64,000 nucleotides of DNA from RUG369 sp050949645 (GCA_050949645.1 JBMNGC010000001.1:682001-746000), one strand, 5' to 3'. Positions 42,647-51,813 are shown, counted from the first letter of the stretch. A program made the numbers and translations. Notes: generated by a model not told the origin, from the letters alone.

Positions 42647-43585
42647 TCAACCGTCGGACTTGTTCTCAAGCCCGTTGAACCACGAGTTCTGCAAAATGTT
42701 GGCGCCGGGGCAGGAACGGGCCAAATTCGGTTCCATTGAGACCTCGACCTGACCGACCGCGACCTTGAGAAGATCGCTAAGGAGATCGTCGGCCTCGCCG
42801 TCGGACCAGAAGGAGTCGTTGTGTCCGAACGCGCAGTAGAGGGCGACGCCTTTTTGTTCCTTACGCGCCCAAACGCAGGGGAACGCGGGACGATCGTAGC
42901 ACTGGTTGGGCCCGGTGTTCTCCATGCCCGCCGTTTGGAGCGAGGCGAGAACGTGCATATCAGGCGCAAAGTTTTTGTTGGCATACCACTCGTCGTACAT
43001 ACGACAGGATGGCTTGCGCGCCTTTAGGGACGGAAGCGAGTCGTCGACAATCTCGACGGTCGCCTCTTGTTGTTGGCCGTGAGTGATGAACTCGCCGCCG
43101 AGTACACGGATATACTCCTTCGTGGCATAGTACGGATCATTTTCGTAACCCGTGCCCGTCCGCCACGTGTCCGTTGCGCTGTGGAATCCAAGGAGCCCGG
43201 CTCCTCCGCGAACCGCGTCAAGGAAATTCTGGACGCCCTGTTCGGTCATCGGATTCTGTCCGTCTCCGCCTTCCTGATCGAGATTGCCGCTCGTATAGAA
43301 CACGAACGCGGCGTACTGACTCAGATCGTCGTCGAATACCGTTCCGTCTTTGGTAGTAATAACTTCGAAACCAAGCTCTTTACCGACGCGAGAGAGCGCC
43401 TTGCCGGCAGGGCACTCGCCATTGTCGTCAAATTTGATGGGAGAATGTTCGAAACCCTGAGAACGCGTGAAGAATAGAATCTTCTTCGCGTTGCCATCCG
43501 CAGCGAAAAGCCTTGACAAACCCGTAGAGAAGGGAAGTGCGGTTGCAGCAAAAGCTGCGTTGCTTAAAAAATCACGTCGACGCAT
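42647..43585 (-). CDS. Tat-exported ThuA-domain protein
   Basis: A 312-residue protein beginning MRRRDFLSNAAFAATAL, a Tat signal. The mature part is a ThuA-like fold (class I glutamine-amidotransferase-like): KKILFFTRSQGFEHSPI, YAAFVFYTSGNL, RGGAGLLGFHSATDTW, LGGEFITHGQ and a late CAFGHND. ThuA proteins are linked to trehalose and other sugar or sugar-ketone use, but the reaction is not settled. AGGAAA precedes the start. It has its own promoter (43704-43732) and terminator. Confidence 0.87.
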   Translation of the reverse strand: MRRRDFLSNAAFAATALPFSTGLSRLFAADGNAKKILFFTRSQGFEHSPIKFDDNGECPAGKALSRVGKELGFEVITTKDGTVFDDDLSQYAAFVFYTSGNLDQEGGDGQNPMTEQGVQNFLDAVRGGAGLLGFHSATDTWRTGTGYENDPYYATKEYIRVLGGEFITHGQQQEATVEIVDDSLPSLKARKPSCRMYDEWYANKNFAPDMHVLASLQTAGMENTGPNQCYDRPAFPCVWARKEQKGVALYCAFGHNDSFWSDGEADDLLSDLLKVAVGQVEVSMEPNLARSCPGANILQNSWFNGLENKSDG

Positions 43586-43703
43586 TTTTGATTTCCTAAA
43601 ACGATTGATTGCCTCGCTTACGAGATAGACAAATATTCTTGCCTAAGCAATTCCGGAAGAATCTGGAAAAGGCGCGAAGGACACTCGCCATCGCGCTGCC
43701 CGT

Positions 43704-43732
43704 ATTATACGAAATCAAAAGAGCCGATGCAA
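43704..43732 (-). promoter_or_regulatory. Promoter of the ThuA gene
   Basis: On the minus strand TTGCAT (43732-43727) and consensus TATAAT (43709-43704), 17 bases apart. It is back to back with the tyrA promoter in the 324-base region 43586-43909. Confidence 0.65.
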
Positions 43733-43786
43733 TTGTTTAACTTTTTGTTTTTTCAGTTCTTTAGAGACTCGTCCGAATCTCCATAA

Positions 43787-43814
43787 TTGACGCGCCGCAT
43801 GTTGTGAATATAAT
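43787..43814 (+). promoter_or_regulatory. Promoter of the tyrA-purL-purQ unit
   Basis: TTGACG at 43787-43792 and consensus TATAAT at 43809-43814 with a 16-base spacer. It gives a leader of about 90 bases to tyrA. Confidence 0.7.
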
Positions 43815-43909
43815 ATTGACGGCTCGGGCAACTTGAGGCGAAGCGCCGCGTTTTGAACGATTAGCGCGGATTTGACCTCTGATGGTTGCCTTATTCCAAT
43901 TGGTTCCAA

Positions 43910-45007
43910 ATGTCAGAAATTTTTTCACAAACGATCGTACTTGGCGTAGGCCTCCTGGGAGGATCGCTGGGTTTGGCTGCAAAGGTGGCTGGGGTTGGAG
44001 GAAAGATCGTCGGTCTTGGGCGCAATCCTGTAAAGTTGGAACGTGCTCGAGAACTCGGCGCGATCGACGCTTGGGCTACCAATTGGCAAGACGCGCTCTT
44101 GAACGTTGAACAAACCCCAGATACGCTTCCCGTCCTGGTTGTCCTTGCGGCGCCCGTCGAAGCGAACCTGAAACTTCTCGATGAATTCTGGTCGTTACGC
44201 AAGGAGCCTTGGTTTTCAGGTAGGCGTTACGTTGTTTCCGACGTTGGAAGCGTCAAGGGTGGGTTTGCTGAAGCAGCGACGAAAATGCTCGCTTCGAGCG
44301 ACCAGCCTGTGAACACGCAAGTTTCTTTCGTACCAGCTCATCCAATTGCCGGAAGCGATAAATCGGGCGTAGAGCACGCGGTTCCGGATCTCTTTTGTGG
44401 AAAACTGACGATTCTTACCCCCTGGTCGAAGTCGAGCGAACGCGGTGTCGCTCTGGCGCGTGGCTATGCCGTTCCTTTCGAATCTGCGGACGATATCAGA
44501 GACGAACCTTGTTTCGATACGATTCGCAAGAAGTTTGCTCTGACTTGTGACAAGGCCGAAAAAACCGATCAATCAGAACCGTCGCTTTCGACTAAATTGT
44601 CGGTCTGCGTTGACGGGCCGTTGGTCGGCGCGGTTGAGCGTGCGCGCGAGTTCTGGCGCGCGCTCGGTAGTTGCGTTGTGGAAACTTCTGCTGAAGAGCA
44701 CGATCAGATACTGGCGCGCACTAGTCATCTGCCGAATCTTGTTTCCGTGTTGACGGCGAACGTGGTTCCGCAGAACGAACTCCTCTTTGCGGGCACGGGA
44801 TTTCAAGACGTTACGCGTCTTGCTGGCGGTAGTCCGGAAGTGTGGACGGAAATATATTTAACTAACCGTGTTGCCGCGCTTGAGGCGTTACAACGGTTGG
44901 AAGAAAAGATCCTTTGTTGGAAAGCCTTTTTAAAAGAGGGCGATCGGGAATCTATCTTAACCTTTTTGAGTGAAACAAAGAAGAAACGAGATGCTTTGGG
45001 AAGTTAA
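43910..45007 (+). CDS. tyrA: Prephenate dehydrogenase
   Basis: NAD-dependent oxidative decarboxylation of prephenate in tyrosine synthesis. The 365-residue product has the nucleotide-binding GVGLLGGSLG, VVSDVGSVKGG, the substrate-site HPIAGSDKSGVEHA, EHDQILARTSHLPNL and GFQDVTRLAGGSPE. Between LTPW and the REFWRALGS helix there is an insert of roughly 60 residues not seen in typical TyrA, of unknown effect. ATG 43910 follows the signature start; TTG 43886 is in frame. Its last 17 bases overlap the purL start, so the two are translationally coupled although their pathways differ. Confidence 0.9.
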   Translation: MSEIFSQTIVLGVGLLGGSLGLAAKVAGVGGKIVGLGRNPVKLERARELGAIDAWATNWQDALLNVEQTPDTLPVLVVLAAPVEANLKLLDEFWSLRKEPWFSGRRYVVSDVGSVKGGFAEAATKMLASSDQPVNTQVSFVPAHPIAGSDKSGVEHAVPDLFCGKLTILTPWSKSSERGVALARGYAVPFESADDIRDEPCFDTIRKKFALTCDKAEKTDQSEPSLSTKLSVCVDGPLVGAVERAREFWRALGSCVVETSAEEHDQILARTSHLPNLVSVLTANVVPQNELLFAGTGFQDVTRLAGGSPEVWTEIYLTNRVAALEALQRLEEKILCWKAFLKEGDRESILTFLSETKKKRDALGS

Positions 45008-48000
45008 CATTTTTGCCGCGCCAGGATTGCCTGACGTTATTGCTACAGAAGTCTTAGCCGACGCTTCAGATCTTGGTTTTTCGGCGACGCTCGCAATTAG
45101 CGGCGCTCGCGGATACTTGTTCGAGGGCGATTTGAAGCGCGAGCAGGTTGAACTTCTTGCTTCGAAGCTTCTAGCTGACTCTGTCGTCGAGCGCACAACT
45201 ATCGGAAGAGTGGGGGATGACGAACTTGCTCAATCCCTTCACGGCGCACCAGGGAAGGTTGTTTACGTGCTTCCGAAACCCGGCGTAACGGACGTAGTGG
45301 CGGACTCTGCGCGAAAATCGGCAACAGATTTTGGAATTCAGCCGGACGCCGTTCGCACTTTCAAGAAATACTGGATCAGCGGAATAGACGACGCGGAGCT
45401 TGAACGACTTGCGAGCAAGCTTCTTTCCAACGACGCCATCGAACAAGTTGCATTCGATAAGCTCGATTTCGACTCTCTTCAGGTTGGTTCTCCTTATGAG
45501 TTCAAACTCCTGAAGTTTCCTATTCGTGCGATGAACGACGATGAGCTCATGACCCTTAGTAAGGAAGGTCATCTCTACCTCTCGCTTGAGGAAATGCAGA
45601 CGATCAAAGCGCATTTCTGCGACCTTGATCGCGATCCTACCGACGTTGAGCTTGAAACGATCGCACAGACTTGGAGCGAGCATTGCAGTCATAAAACGCT
45701 TGCCGGACGCATTGCGTACGAAGGTCCCGAGGGCAAGATTCAATTCGAAAATATGCTCAAAGAAACCGTCTTTGCGTCAACCGTCAAGATCCGTGAAAAT
45801 CTTGGCGACGATGATTTCTGCGTGAGCGTTTTCTCTGACAATGCCGGCGTCGTGAAGTTTGACGACGAGTATAACGTCTGCTTTAAGGCAGAGACCCACA
45901 ATCATCCAAGCGCACTTGAGCCTTACGGCGGCGCTAACACCGGAATTGGCGGCGTGATCCGCGATACAATGGGGACCGGCTTGGGCGCTAAACCCGTTTG
46001 TAGCACGGGCGTCTTCTGCTTTGCGCCTCCGAATCTAGCGCCAGAAGAAGTTCCTGGTGGCGTTTTGCACCCTCGTCGCGTTATTAAAGGCGTTGTCGCG
46101 GGCGCTCGTGACTACGGAAATCTAATGGGAATCCCCACAGTCAATGGCTCCGTCTATTTCGACAAACGCTATCTTGCGAATCCGCTCGTCTATTGCGGTA
46201 ACGTAGGGCTCATTCCAGTCGATAAGTCCTTTAAAGAACCAAAACCGAACGATCTCATCGTCGTGATAGGCGCACGTACTGGGCGCGATGGTATCCACGG
46301 CGCAACCTTTAGCAGCGCCGAGCTTACCAGCGAGAGTGAAACAATTGCCGGTGGCGCTGTTCAGATTGGGAATGCAATTGTCGAAAAGGCCGTGCTTGAC
46401 GTCATGATTGAAGCGCGTGACCGCGGACTCTACAATGCTGTGACGGACTGCGGCGCCGGAGGGTTCTCTAGCGCGGTTGGCGAAATGGGCGAAGATATCG
46501 GCGTAGAAGTCAATCTCGACGTCGCTCCCCTGAAGTATGAAGGTCTTTCCTACGACGAGATTTGGATCAGTGAAGCGCAAGAGCGTATGGTCCTCGCCGT
46601 TCCAGAGGATAAATGGCCCGAATTTAAAGCGCTTGCCGATAGCGAAGACGTTGAAACATTCGTCTTGGGCGTATTTAAACCAACAGGTCGTCTTATCTTA
46701 AAATACGGTGGCCAAACGGTCGGCGATCTCGATATGAAGTTCATGCATAAAGGTCGCCCTCGAGTTAATCGTCGAGCTGTTTACAATGTGCCGGAACTCT
46801 TGCCCGTCTCCGTGAAGCCTGCGAATGTAGAACTTTGGGCGCAGACCTCTGTTTCGCGCGCTCTGGAATCCTGTTCCTCCTGCAAGAAAGGTAAAACGGA
46901 CGCGACCCTCGACCTTGAGGCGATCCTTGCGTCTCTTAATGTTGCAAGCAAGCATTGGGTGATTCGTCAATGCGACGACGAAGTCCAAGGCGGCAACGTT
47001 CTTAAGTCTCTTGTCGGCGTAGAGAACGACGGGCCTGGCGACGCCGCCGTTTTGCGTCCCCGCATTCAATCTCGTCGTGGACTTGTGATTTCCAACGGGA
47101 TGAATCCGAACTACGGCGATTACGATACGTACTGGATGGCGGCGAGCGCGATTGACGAAGCAATTCGCAACGCGGTTGCCGTTGGCGCAAATCCGGCGAC
47201 GATTACGCTTTTGGACAACTTCTGCTGGGGTAATACTGATAGGCCCGAGGTTCTCGGTTCTCTCGTTCGCGCGGCGCTCGCCTGCTATGACGTGGCTACC
47301 GCGATGGGAACGCCCTTCATCAGCGGTAAGGACTCGCTCTATAACGAATTCCGTCCCGAAGGCAAAGAATCGATCGCAATTCCGCCGTCGTTGCTTATTA
47401 GCGCGATGGGGCAGGTTGACAACGTCGACAAGTGCGTGTCGATGGATCTTAAAGAATCGGGCAACGCGTTATATCTCGTTGGGACGACGAAGAACGAGCT
47501 TGGCGGCTCGCATCTTTCGCTTGTCCGCAACTGGATCGGCGGCCAAACTCCGACGCTCGACGTCGCGCTTGCTAAACGAGTGTATGACGCCGTATATAAT
47601 GCGATACAGAGCGGTCTGATTCGATCGATTCACGACCTCAGCGAGGGTGGACTCGCCGTGGCAGTGGCAGAAAGCGCCTTTGCCGGCGGTCTGGGCGCCG
47701 AAGTTTCTCTTGCCGCAATTCCATCCGCTAAGTCGGAGAACGACACGCTTAATGCCTTGCCGGGCGTGGCCGACGAGCAGGTTGACGATTACCTGAAACT
47801 CTTTTCAGAGTCGAATACCCGCCTTCTTATAGAAGTTTCCGTTGCCAGGAGTCGCGCTTTCGAGGCCGCTCTTGACTCTGCGGACGTTCCATTTTCGCGG
47901 ATCGGTAAGGTCGTTGAGAATCCTCGTCTCACAATTGCCGCGGGAGACGGTTCCGCTATCGTCGACGCTGATCTCGCCGATCTCAAGCGTTGTTGGCAGA

Positions 48001-48035
48001 AGCCATTAGACTTTGGCGGAGAATACTCCGACTGA
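44991..48035 (+). CDS. purL: Phosphoribosylformylglycinamidine synthase subunit with PurS-like N-terminal domains
   Basis: ATP-dependent synthase of the fourth step of purine synthesis. The 1014-residue protein has the PurL core: TWSEHCSHKT, ETHNHPSALEPYGGANTGIGG and two AIR-synthase-type halves with SGKDSLYNEF. The first about 170 residues contain two tandem segments, each with a PurS-like pattern ending in LASKLLADSVVE and LASKLLSNDAIE. It has no C-terminal glutaminase domain, which is supplied by the separate purQ 65 bases downstream. It is thus intermediate between small PurL (needing separate PurS) and the large one-chain enzyme. No separate purS gene is present. ATG 44991 sits in the tyrA tail; GTG 44970 is the alternative. 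Confidence 0.94.
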   Translation: MLWEVNIFAAPGLPDVIATEVLADASDLGFSATLAISGARGYLFEGDLKREQVELLASKLLADSVVERTTIGRVGDDELAQSLHGAPGKVVYVLPKPGVTDVVADSARKSATDFGIQPDAVRTFKKYWISGIDDAELERLASKLLSNDAIEQVAFDKLDFDSLQVGSPYEFKLLKFPIRAMNDDELMTLSKEGHLYLSLEEMQTIKAHFCDLDRDPTDVELETIAQTWSEHCSHKTLAGRIAYEGPEGKIQFENMLKETVFASTVKIRENLGDDDFCVSVFSDNAGVVKFDDEYNVCFKAETHNHPSALEPYGGANTGIGGVIRDTMGTGLGAKPVCSTGVFCFAPPNLAPEEVPGGVLHPRRVIKGVVAGARDYGNLMGIPTVNGSVYFDKRYLANPLVYCGNVGLIPVDKSFKEPKPNDLIVVIGARTGRDGIHGATFSSAELTSESETIAGGAVQIGNAIVEKAVLDVMIEARDRGLYNAVTDCGAGGFSSAVGEMGEDIGVEVNLDVAPLKYEGLSYDEIWISEAQERMVLAVPEDKWPEFKALADSEDVETFVLGVFKPTGRLILKYGGQTVGDLDMKFMHKGRPRVNRRAVYNVPELLPVSVKPANVELWAQTSVSRALESCSSCKKGKTDATLDLEAILASLNVASKHWVIRQCDDEVQGGNVLKSLVGVENDGPGDAAVLRPRIQSRRGLVISNGMNPNYGDYDTYWMAASAIDEAIRNAVAVGANPATITLLDNFCWGNTDRPEVLGSLVRAALACYDVATAMGTPFISGKDSLYNEFRPEGKESIAIPPSLLISAMGQVDNVDKCVSMDLKESGNALYLVGTTKNELGGSHLSLVRNWIGGQTPTLDVALAKRVYDAVYNAIQSGLIRSIHDLSEGGLAVAVAESAFAGGLGAEVSLAAIPSAKSENDTLNALPGVADEQVDDYLKLFSESNTRLLIEVSVARSRAFEAALDSADVPFSRIGKVVENPRLTIAAGDGSAIVDADLADLKRCWQKPLDFGGEYSD

Positions 48036-48100
48036 TCGACGTCTCAATTCTCAACGATTCAAAAACAAGGCTTGGTAAAACTACAACCAAAAAATAAAAA

Positions 48101-48859
48101 ATGAAACCAAACGTATTGATTTTAAGAGCGCCAGGGACAAGTTGCGATCTCGAAACGTCCTACGCGTTTGAGGCCTCGGGCGCATCAACGGAACGGATTC
48201 ACATTAATCGCATTTTGGAAGACGCGTCAATTCTTGACCGTTTCCAAATTATGTGCTTTCCCGGTGGGTTCAGCTACGGCGACGATATTGCTGCGGGTCG
48301 CGTACTTGCAACAAAAGTTCGCGGACAACTTTTCGACTCGATCTGTCAGTTCCGCGACGCTGGAAAACTGATTCTTGGAATTGGCAACGGATTCCAGGTT
48401 CTTATTAAGTCTGGAGTCATTGTGGCCGACGACGACCAGGGCGCACCCGTTACGCTTACGAGGAATAAATCTGGCGTCTTCACTGGCTGCTGGGCTCGTC
48501 TTGCCGTGAAGAGCGATAAATGTGTTTTTCTGAAAAACGTCAAAGAAATGTATCTACCGATTGCGCACGCGGAAGGTAGGTTTATGGCGCGCAACGACGC
48601 AGTCCTCGACAGTCTTGACGCTCAGGGACGACTTGTCCTTCGATACGTCGATGGGGACAAGGCGAGCGGTTCCGCGCGCGACGTTGCAGGCGTTTGCGAT
48701 GAAACGGGTCGAGTCTTCGGACTTATGCCGCATCCGGAACGCCATATCGATAAGACGCAACATCCGAACTGGACTCGTCATCAGAATGAACCCGGCTTTG
48801 AAAACAGAGTTGGCGACGGTCTTGTTGTCTTTAAGAATGCTGTCGAGTACTTTGCCTAA
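48101..48859 (+). CDS. purQ: PurQ glutaminase subunit lacking its nucleophile cysteine
   Basis: A 252-residue class I amidotransferase expected to supply ammonia to PurL. The family landmarks LRAPGTSCDLET, CFPGGFSYGDD and MPHPERH (His211, Glu213) are intact. In the nucleophile elbow, normally G-I-C-N-G-F-Q, the sequence is GIGNGFQV: residue 95 is Gly (codon GGC at 48383-48385) instead of Cys. As written it should have no glutaminase activity. Cys52 and Cys82 are not at the elbow. Either PurL uses free ammonia, another glutaminase serves, or there is a base error (TGC to GGC is one change). No strong ribosome site precedes ATG 48101. Confidence 0.92.
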   Translation: MKPNVLILRAPGTSCDLETSYAFEASGASTERIHINRILEDASILDRFQIMCFPGGFSYGDDIAAGRVLATKVRGQLFDSICQFRDAGKLILGIGNGFQVLIKSGVIVADDDQGAPVTLTRNKSGVFTGCWARLAVKSDKCVFLKNVKEMYLPIAHAEGRFMARNDAVLDSLDAQGRLVLRYVDGDKASGSARDVAGVCDETGRVFGLMPHPERHIDKTQHPNWTRHQNEPGFENRVGDGLVVFKNAVEYFA

Positions 48860-48888
48860 ACGTTTTGGGCAGGTTGCTAAATAATTAG

Positions 48889-48920
48889 ACCGGACGCGTT
48901 GTCTGACGCGTCCGGTTTTT
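48889..48920 (+). terminator. Terminator of the tyrA-purL-purQ unit
   Basis: ACCGGACGCG (48889-48898) and CGCGTCCGGT (48907-48916) form a 10-base stem followed by a T run to 48920. It may also stop the converging minus-strand gene. Confidence 0.88.
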
Positions 48921-48930
48921 ATTGACGTCG

Positions 48931-50304
48931 TTAGGATCTCAAGATGATTGACAGCGCTTTAACGCGATTATCCGAACCTGGATCGTCATATTCTCCAAAC
49001 GCTCGTATTAACGGCTCGCCAGGACATTTTACGACGCACTGACCGCAACCGACGCAACGCTCCGGGTCAATTATCGGAAGATTAAGGTATTCTTCTTCTG
49101 ACCAGACAAAATCGATCGCTTCATAAGGACATTCTCTTCGACAGATCGAACACTCCCGGTCGTAGTAGAGCATGCAGCGTTCCAGCTCGAAACGCGCGAT
49201 TGCGATCGGCTTTTTAAGTTTTTCCTCCGGGGTCAGGGGAACGATGGCGCCCGTGGGACATGCCTGTCCGCAAGCGTCGCAATCCTTTTCGCAAAATTGT
49301 TCGCCAAGACTGAAATCTACGCGAGGTGTGTTGCGGAGAACCGCTTTAGCAAGATTGGGGACAACGGCGCCGGAACCGGAAGCCGTTTGCGTTTTGTTAG
49401 CTTGCTCTTCGCTGAAATCAACGAGCGTCAATATTGAGTTTGGACAGGCCATGACGCATTGACCGCATCTTCCGCATCTCGACAAAAACTCTCTTTCTTG
49501 CGCCGCCCCGGGCGGTCGGATAAAGATCGCTCGGATAGAAAGCCCCATATGTTTGAGCATTTCGGCGAATGCAACAGAGACGGCTGCGATTCCGCAGGTT
49601 CTAAAAAAAGTACGTCGCAATTTCACACGCGGTTGAAACTCTTTGCGACGTCGCTCTTTGTTCATTATTTTTCGAATCAGTCGTTTCGGAATAAAGAAAA
49701 GCTCTTGGAGCGCGCCGCAGGGACAAAACCGAAATCTCCAGAAGTAGGGCGAAACAATAAAGCATAGAATAAGGGCGAGGACGATCGGTCCAACTTTTGG
49801 AGACAACGCTATCGTCTGCGACAAGAGCGACATAGGATCGAACGCAAGTGCGGTAAAGCCGGCGGTTTTGCCGTTAGGTAGGAACAACGGCGTTGATATA
49901 ACGAGCCAGAAGACTGCGAAAAAGGTAAAGAAATATCGTGAAGGGAGTCTGAGACCATGGCGCAGAAACGGGCTTTTAAAGACCTTATGTCGGAGCTTTG
50001 TCGCGAGGTCTACGCACAACCCGATCGGACAGAAATACCGACAAAAAAATCTCCTTTTGAACGAGCACAAAATTATTATAAGAAAAGACAGCGCCGACGA
50101 CAAAATAAAAACAAGCTCTGAAGCCCTGACGAAATTCGTCGATTTTAAGTCTTCGATAAAAACAGAAAGGAAATAGAGCGGACTCAGGAGAAGGATCGAT
50201 CGGCCAATTTCCGTTGAACCGTAAATTAAAAGCGCTAAAAGAAGGGCAAAGAGTCCAAGACGGAGCGTCCATGCGATTATTGTTGCGACTCTGCGAGACG
50301 TCAT
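48931..50304 (-). CDS. NapH-NapG type membrane ferredoxin fusion
   Basis: A 457-residue electron-transfer protein. The N-terminal half has several membrane helices and NapH-like cysteine motifs (FCRYFCPIGLC and FRFCPCGAL). The C-terminal half is NapG/MauM-like, with four [4Fe-4S] motifs: CGRCGQCVMACP, CEKDCDACGQACP, CSICRRECP and CVGCGQCVVKCP. NapH and NapG are usually separate quinol-oxidising partners of periplasmic reductases; here they are one chain. No napA, nosZ or mauA lies nearby, so the terminal partner is unknown. It lies in the same direction as the upstream FAD gene, but a terminator separates them. Confidence 0.87.
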   Translation of the reverse strand: MTSRRVATIIAWTLRLGLFALLLALLIYGSTEIGRSILLLSPLYFLSVFIEDLKSTNFVRASELVFILSSALSFLIIILCSFKRRFFCRYFCPIGLCVDLATKLRHKVFKSPFLRHGLRLPSRYFFTFFAVFWLVISTPLFLPNGKTAGFTALAFDPMSLLSQTIALSPKVGPIVLALILCFIVSPYFWRFRFCPCGALQELFFIPKRLIRKIMNKERRRKEFQPRVKLRRTFFRTCGIAAVSVAFAEMLKHMGLSIRAIFIRPPGAAQEREFLSRCGRCGQCVMACPNSILTLVDFSEEQANKTQTASGSGAVVPNLAKAVLRNTPRVDFSLGEQFCEKDCDACGQACPTGAIVPLTPEEKLKKPIAIARFELERCMLYYDRECSICRRECPYEAIDFVWSEEEYLNLPIIDPERCVGCGQCVVKCPGEPLIRAFGEYDDPGSDNRVKALSIILRS

Positions 50305-50350
50305 TTTATCCTAGCGTTGCGCATTCTTTATGAGAACGCATGGTTTGGTT

Positions 50351-50386
50351 AAGAACGAAAAGCCGCCGCTCATTGTGCGACGGCTT
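50351..50386 (-). terminator. Terminator of the FAD oxidoreductase gene
   Basis: On the minus strand AAGCCGTCGC (50386-50377) pairs with GCGGCGGCTT (50369-50360), one G-U pair, then TTCGTTCTT. Confidence 0.7.
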
Positions 50387-50418
50387 ATCCGATCTTTTAA
50401 CAGTTTCTAGTTTCCTCG

Positions 50419-51813
50419 TCAGCCAAGATACGCTTTCTGCACCAGCAACGTCTTTTGAACGTCAGGGACTGAAACGTTGCGCGCGAGGACGTTAGACTTT
50501 ACAGCAAGAGCCGCAGCGACTCCTGCCGCATGGCCGCTTACCCAACAGTTCGGAATAACGCGAACGACGTCGGACATAAGCGGTTCCGCAGAGAGGGAGC
50601 GACCTGCCGTGATAATATTTTCTACGTTTTTGGGGAGAAGGGCACGGTAAGGTATTTGCCAGCCAAGGTGGTCGCCGTACCACGCGCCGCCGATTCCGAT
50701 GCAGTCTTCGTATTTTTTGCCAGCCTTCGCGTCACTGAGCTTGAGTGTTTCCAACCCTTCGATGACTCGTGTGATGCGAACGCCGATCTGGGGCGCCGTC
50801 TCCATGAGGAAGACGTTATTATAACCAGGAGCGCTGCGCGTCGTCTGATACTGCTTCCAGATCTGCTTGCGGTGTTGAAGCTCAAGCTTCGACAAAACTT
50901 TGACGTCGACGCCGTCAAGGGACGGCCCCTCCATATTGACCCAACGCACGCCTGGAACCGGCGTGACGTCGCCGAGATGGCGCGGCGGTTTCTGGCCCTT
51001 TTCCGGCGTTACTCGGTCAAGATTGCCGATGCGGTAGGGAAGTCCGATGTTGTACATCCGTTGCGTGTGAGCCGCACCCGCTGGAACGAAGACGTCGCCG
51101 TCTCCCGTCGTGTCGACGGTTTGCTTAGCGAGGATCGCTTGCGGCCCGAGCTTTGTTTGGATGACGGCGCCGCGGACGACCGGATTGCCAGTCATGGGAT
51201 CGACATGGTCGTCAATGATAGCGTCGATGGCCCAGGAATGGAGATAAACTTCGATATTGGCTTCCGTGATCATTTCCACGAGCAGATATTTGTACACTTC
51301 GGCATCGAGCGTTGGGTTGCGTCCGAATTCACGGTCGATGATCCCGTTCGGAAGCCCTTCGAGCCGCTTCATCATTTCTTCGCCAATTCCTTGAGTCGCT
51401 TGAATTTTCTCCTTGCCCTCAAGAATCCAGTGTCCAAGAATATGTACGACGAGTCCGCCCGTTGCAAGCCCTCCAAAATGACCGTAACGTTCGACGATTG
51501 TTGTCTTAAGTCCGAGGCGCGCCGCCGCGATTGCCGCGCAACAACCGGCTGGTCCGCCGCCGACCACGAGCACGTCTGTTTCAGCGATCGTTGGCAAAGC
51601 CAATTGCGGTCGAATGACGGAACCATCTGGTTGCAACCTAACGGGGTTAGCCTGCGAACCGTCGAGGAGCTTGCCGGTCGTTTTGTCCTTCTTACTGACA
51701 AAATCTGCGAGAGCGGGTTGCGAACCAAGTTCAACAGCGCCCAATGTTGCGGCGCCGAGTCCAAGTCCGAGGGATTTGAGAAGTTCGCGTCTAGTTAAAT
51801 CGCTGAGAAGCAT
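50419..51813 (-). CDS. Tat-exported FAD-dependent oxidoreductase
   Basis: A 464-residue flavoprotein with a Tat-like signal (LTRRELLKSLGLGLGAA). The dinucleotide-binding loop DVLVVGGGPAGCCAAIAAAR, followed by ATGGLVVH, a middle TVDTTGDGDVFVPAGA and the C-terminal NIITAGRSLSAEPLMSDVVR, matches the FAD-dependent oxidoreductase family (PF12831) common in planctomycetes and Bacteroidetes. The substrate is unknown, possibly a carbohydrate derivative. It is 33 bases downstream of the NagB-like gene and probably co-transcribed with it. Confidence 0.85.
   Translation of the reverse strand: MLLSDLTRRELLKSLGLGLGAATLGAVELGSQPALADFVSKKDKTTGKLLDGSQANPVRLQPDGSVIRPQLALPTIAETDVLVVGGGPAGCCAAIAAARLGLKTTIVERYGHFGGLATGGLVVHILGHWILEGKEKIQATQGIGEEMMKRLEGLPNGIIDREFGRNPTLDAEVYKYLLVEMITEANIEVYLHSWAIDAIIDDHVDPMTGNPVVRGAVIQTKLGPQAILAKQTVDTTGDGDVFVPAGAAHTQRMYNIGLPYRIGNLDRVTPEKGQKPPRHLGDVTPVPGVRWVNMEGPSLDGVDVKVLSKLELQHRKQIWKQYQTTRSAPGYNNVFLMETAPQIGVRITRVIEGLETLKLSDAKAGKKYEDCIGIGGAWYGDHLGWQIPYRALLPKNVENIITAGRSLSAEPLMSDVVRVIPNCWVSGHAAGVAAALAVKSNVLARNVSVPDVQKTLLVQKAYLG

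Noticed and set aside
50530..51798. Long open frame (422 codons) on the plus strand opposite the FAD oxidoreductase
   Set aside because: The minus strand encodes a clear Rossmann-type flavoprotein; the plus frame has no recognisable motif and is a codon-bias shadow.
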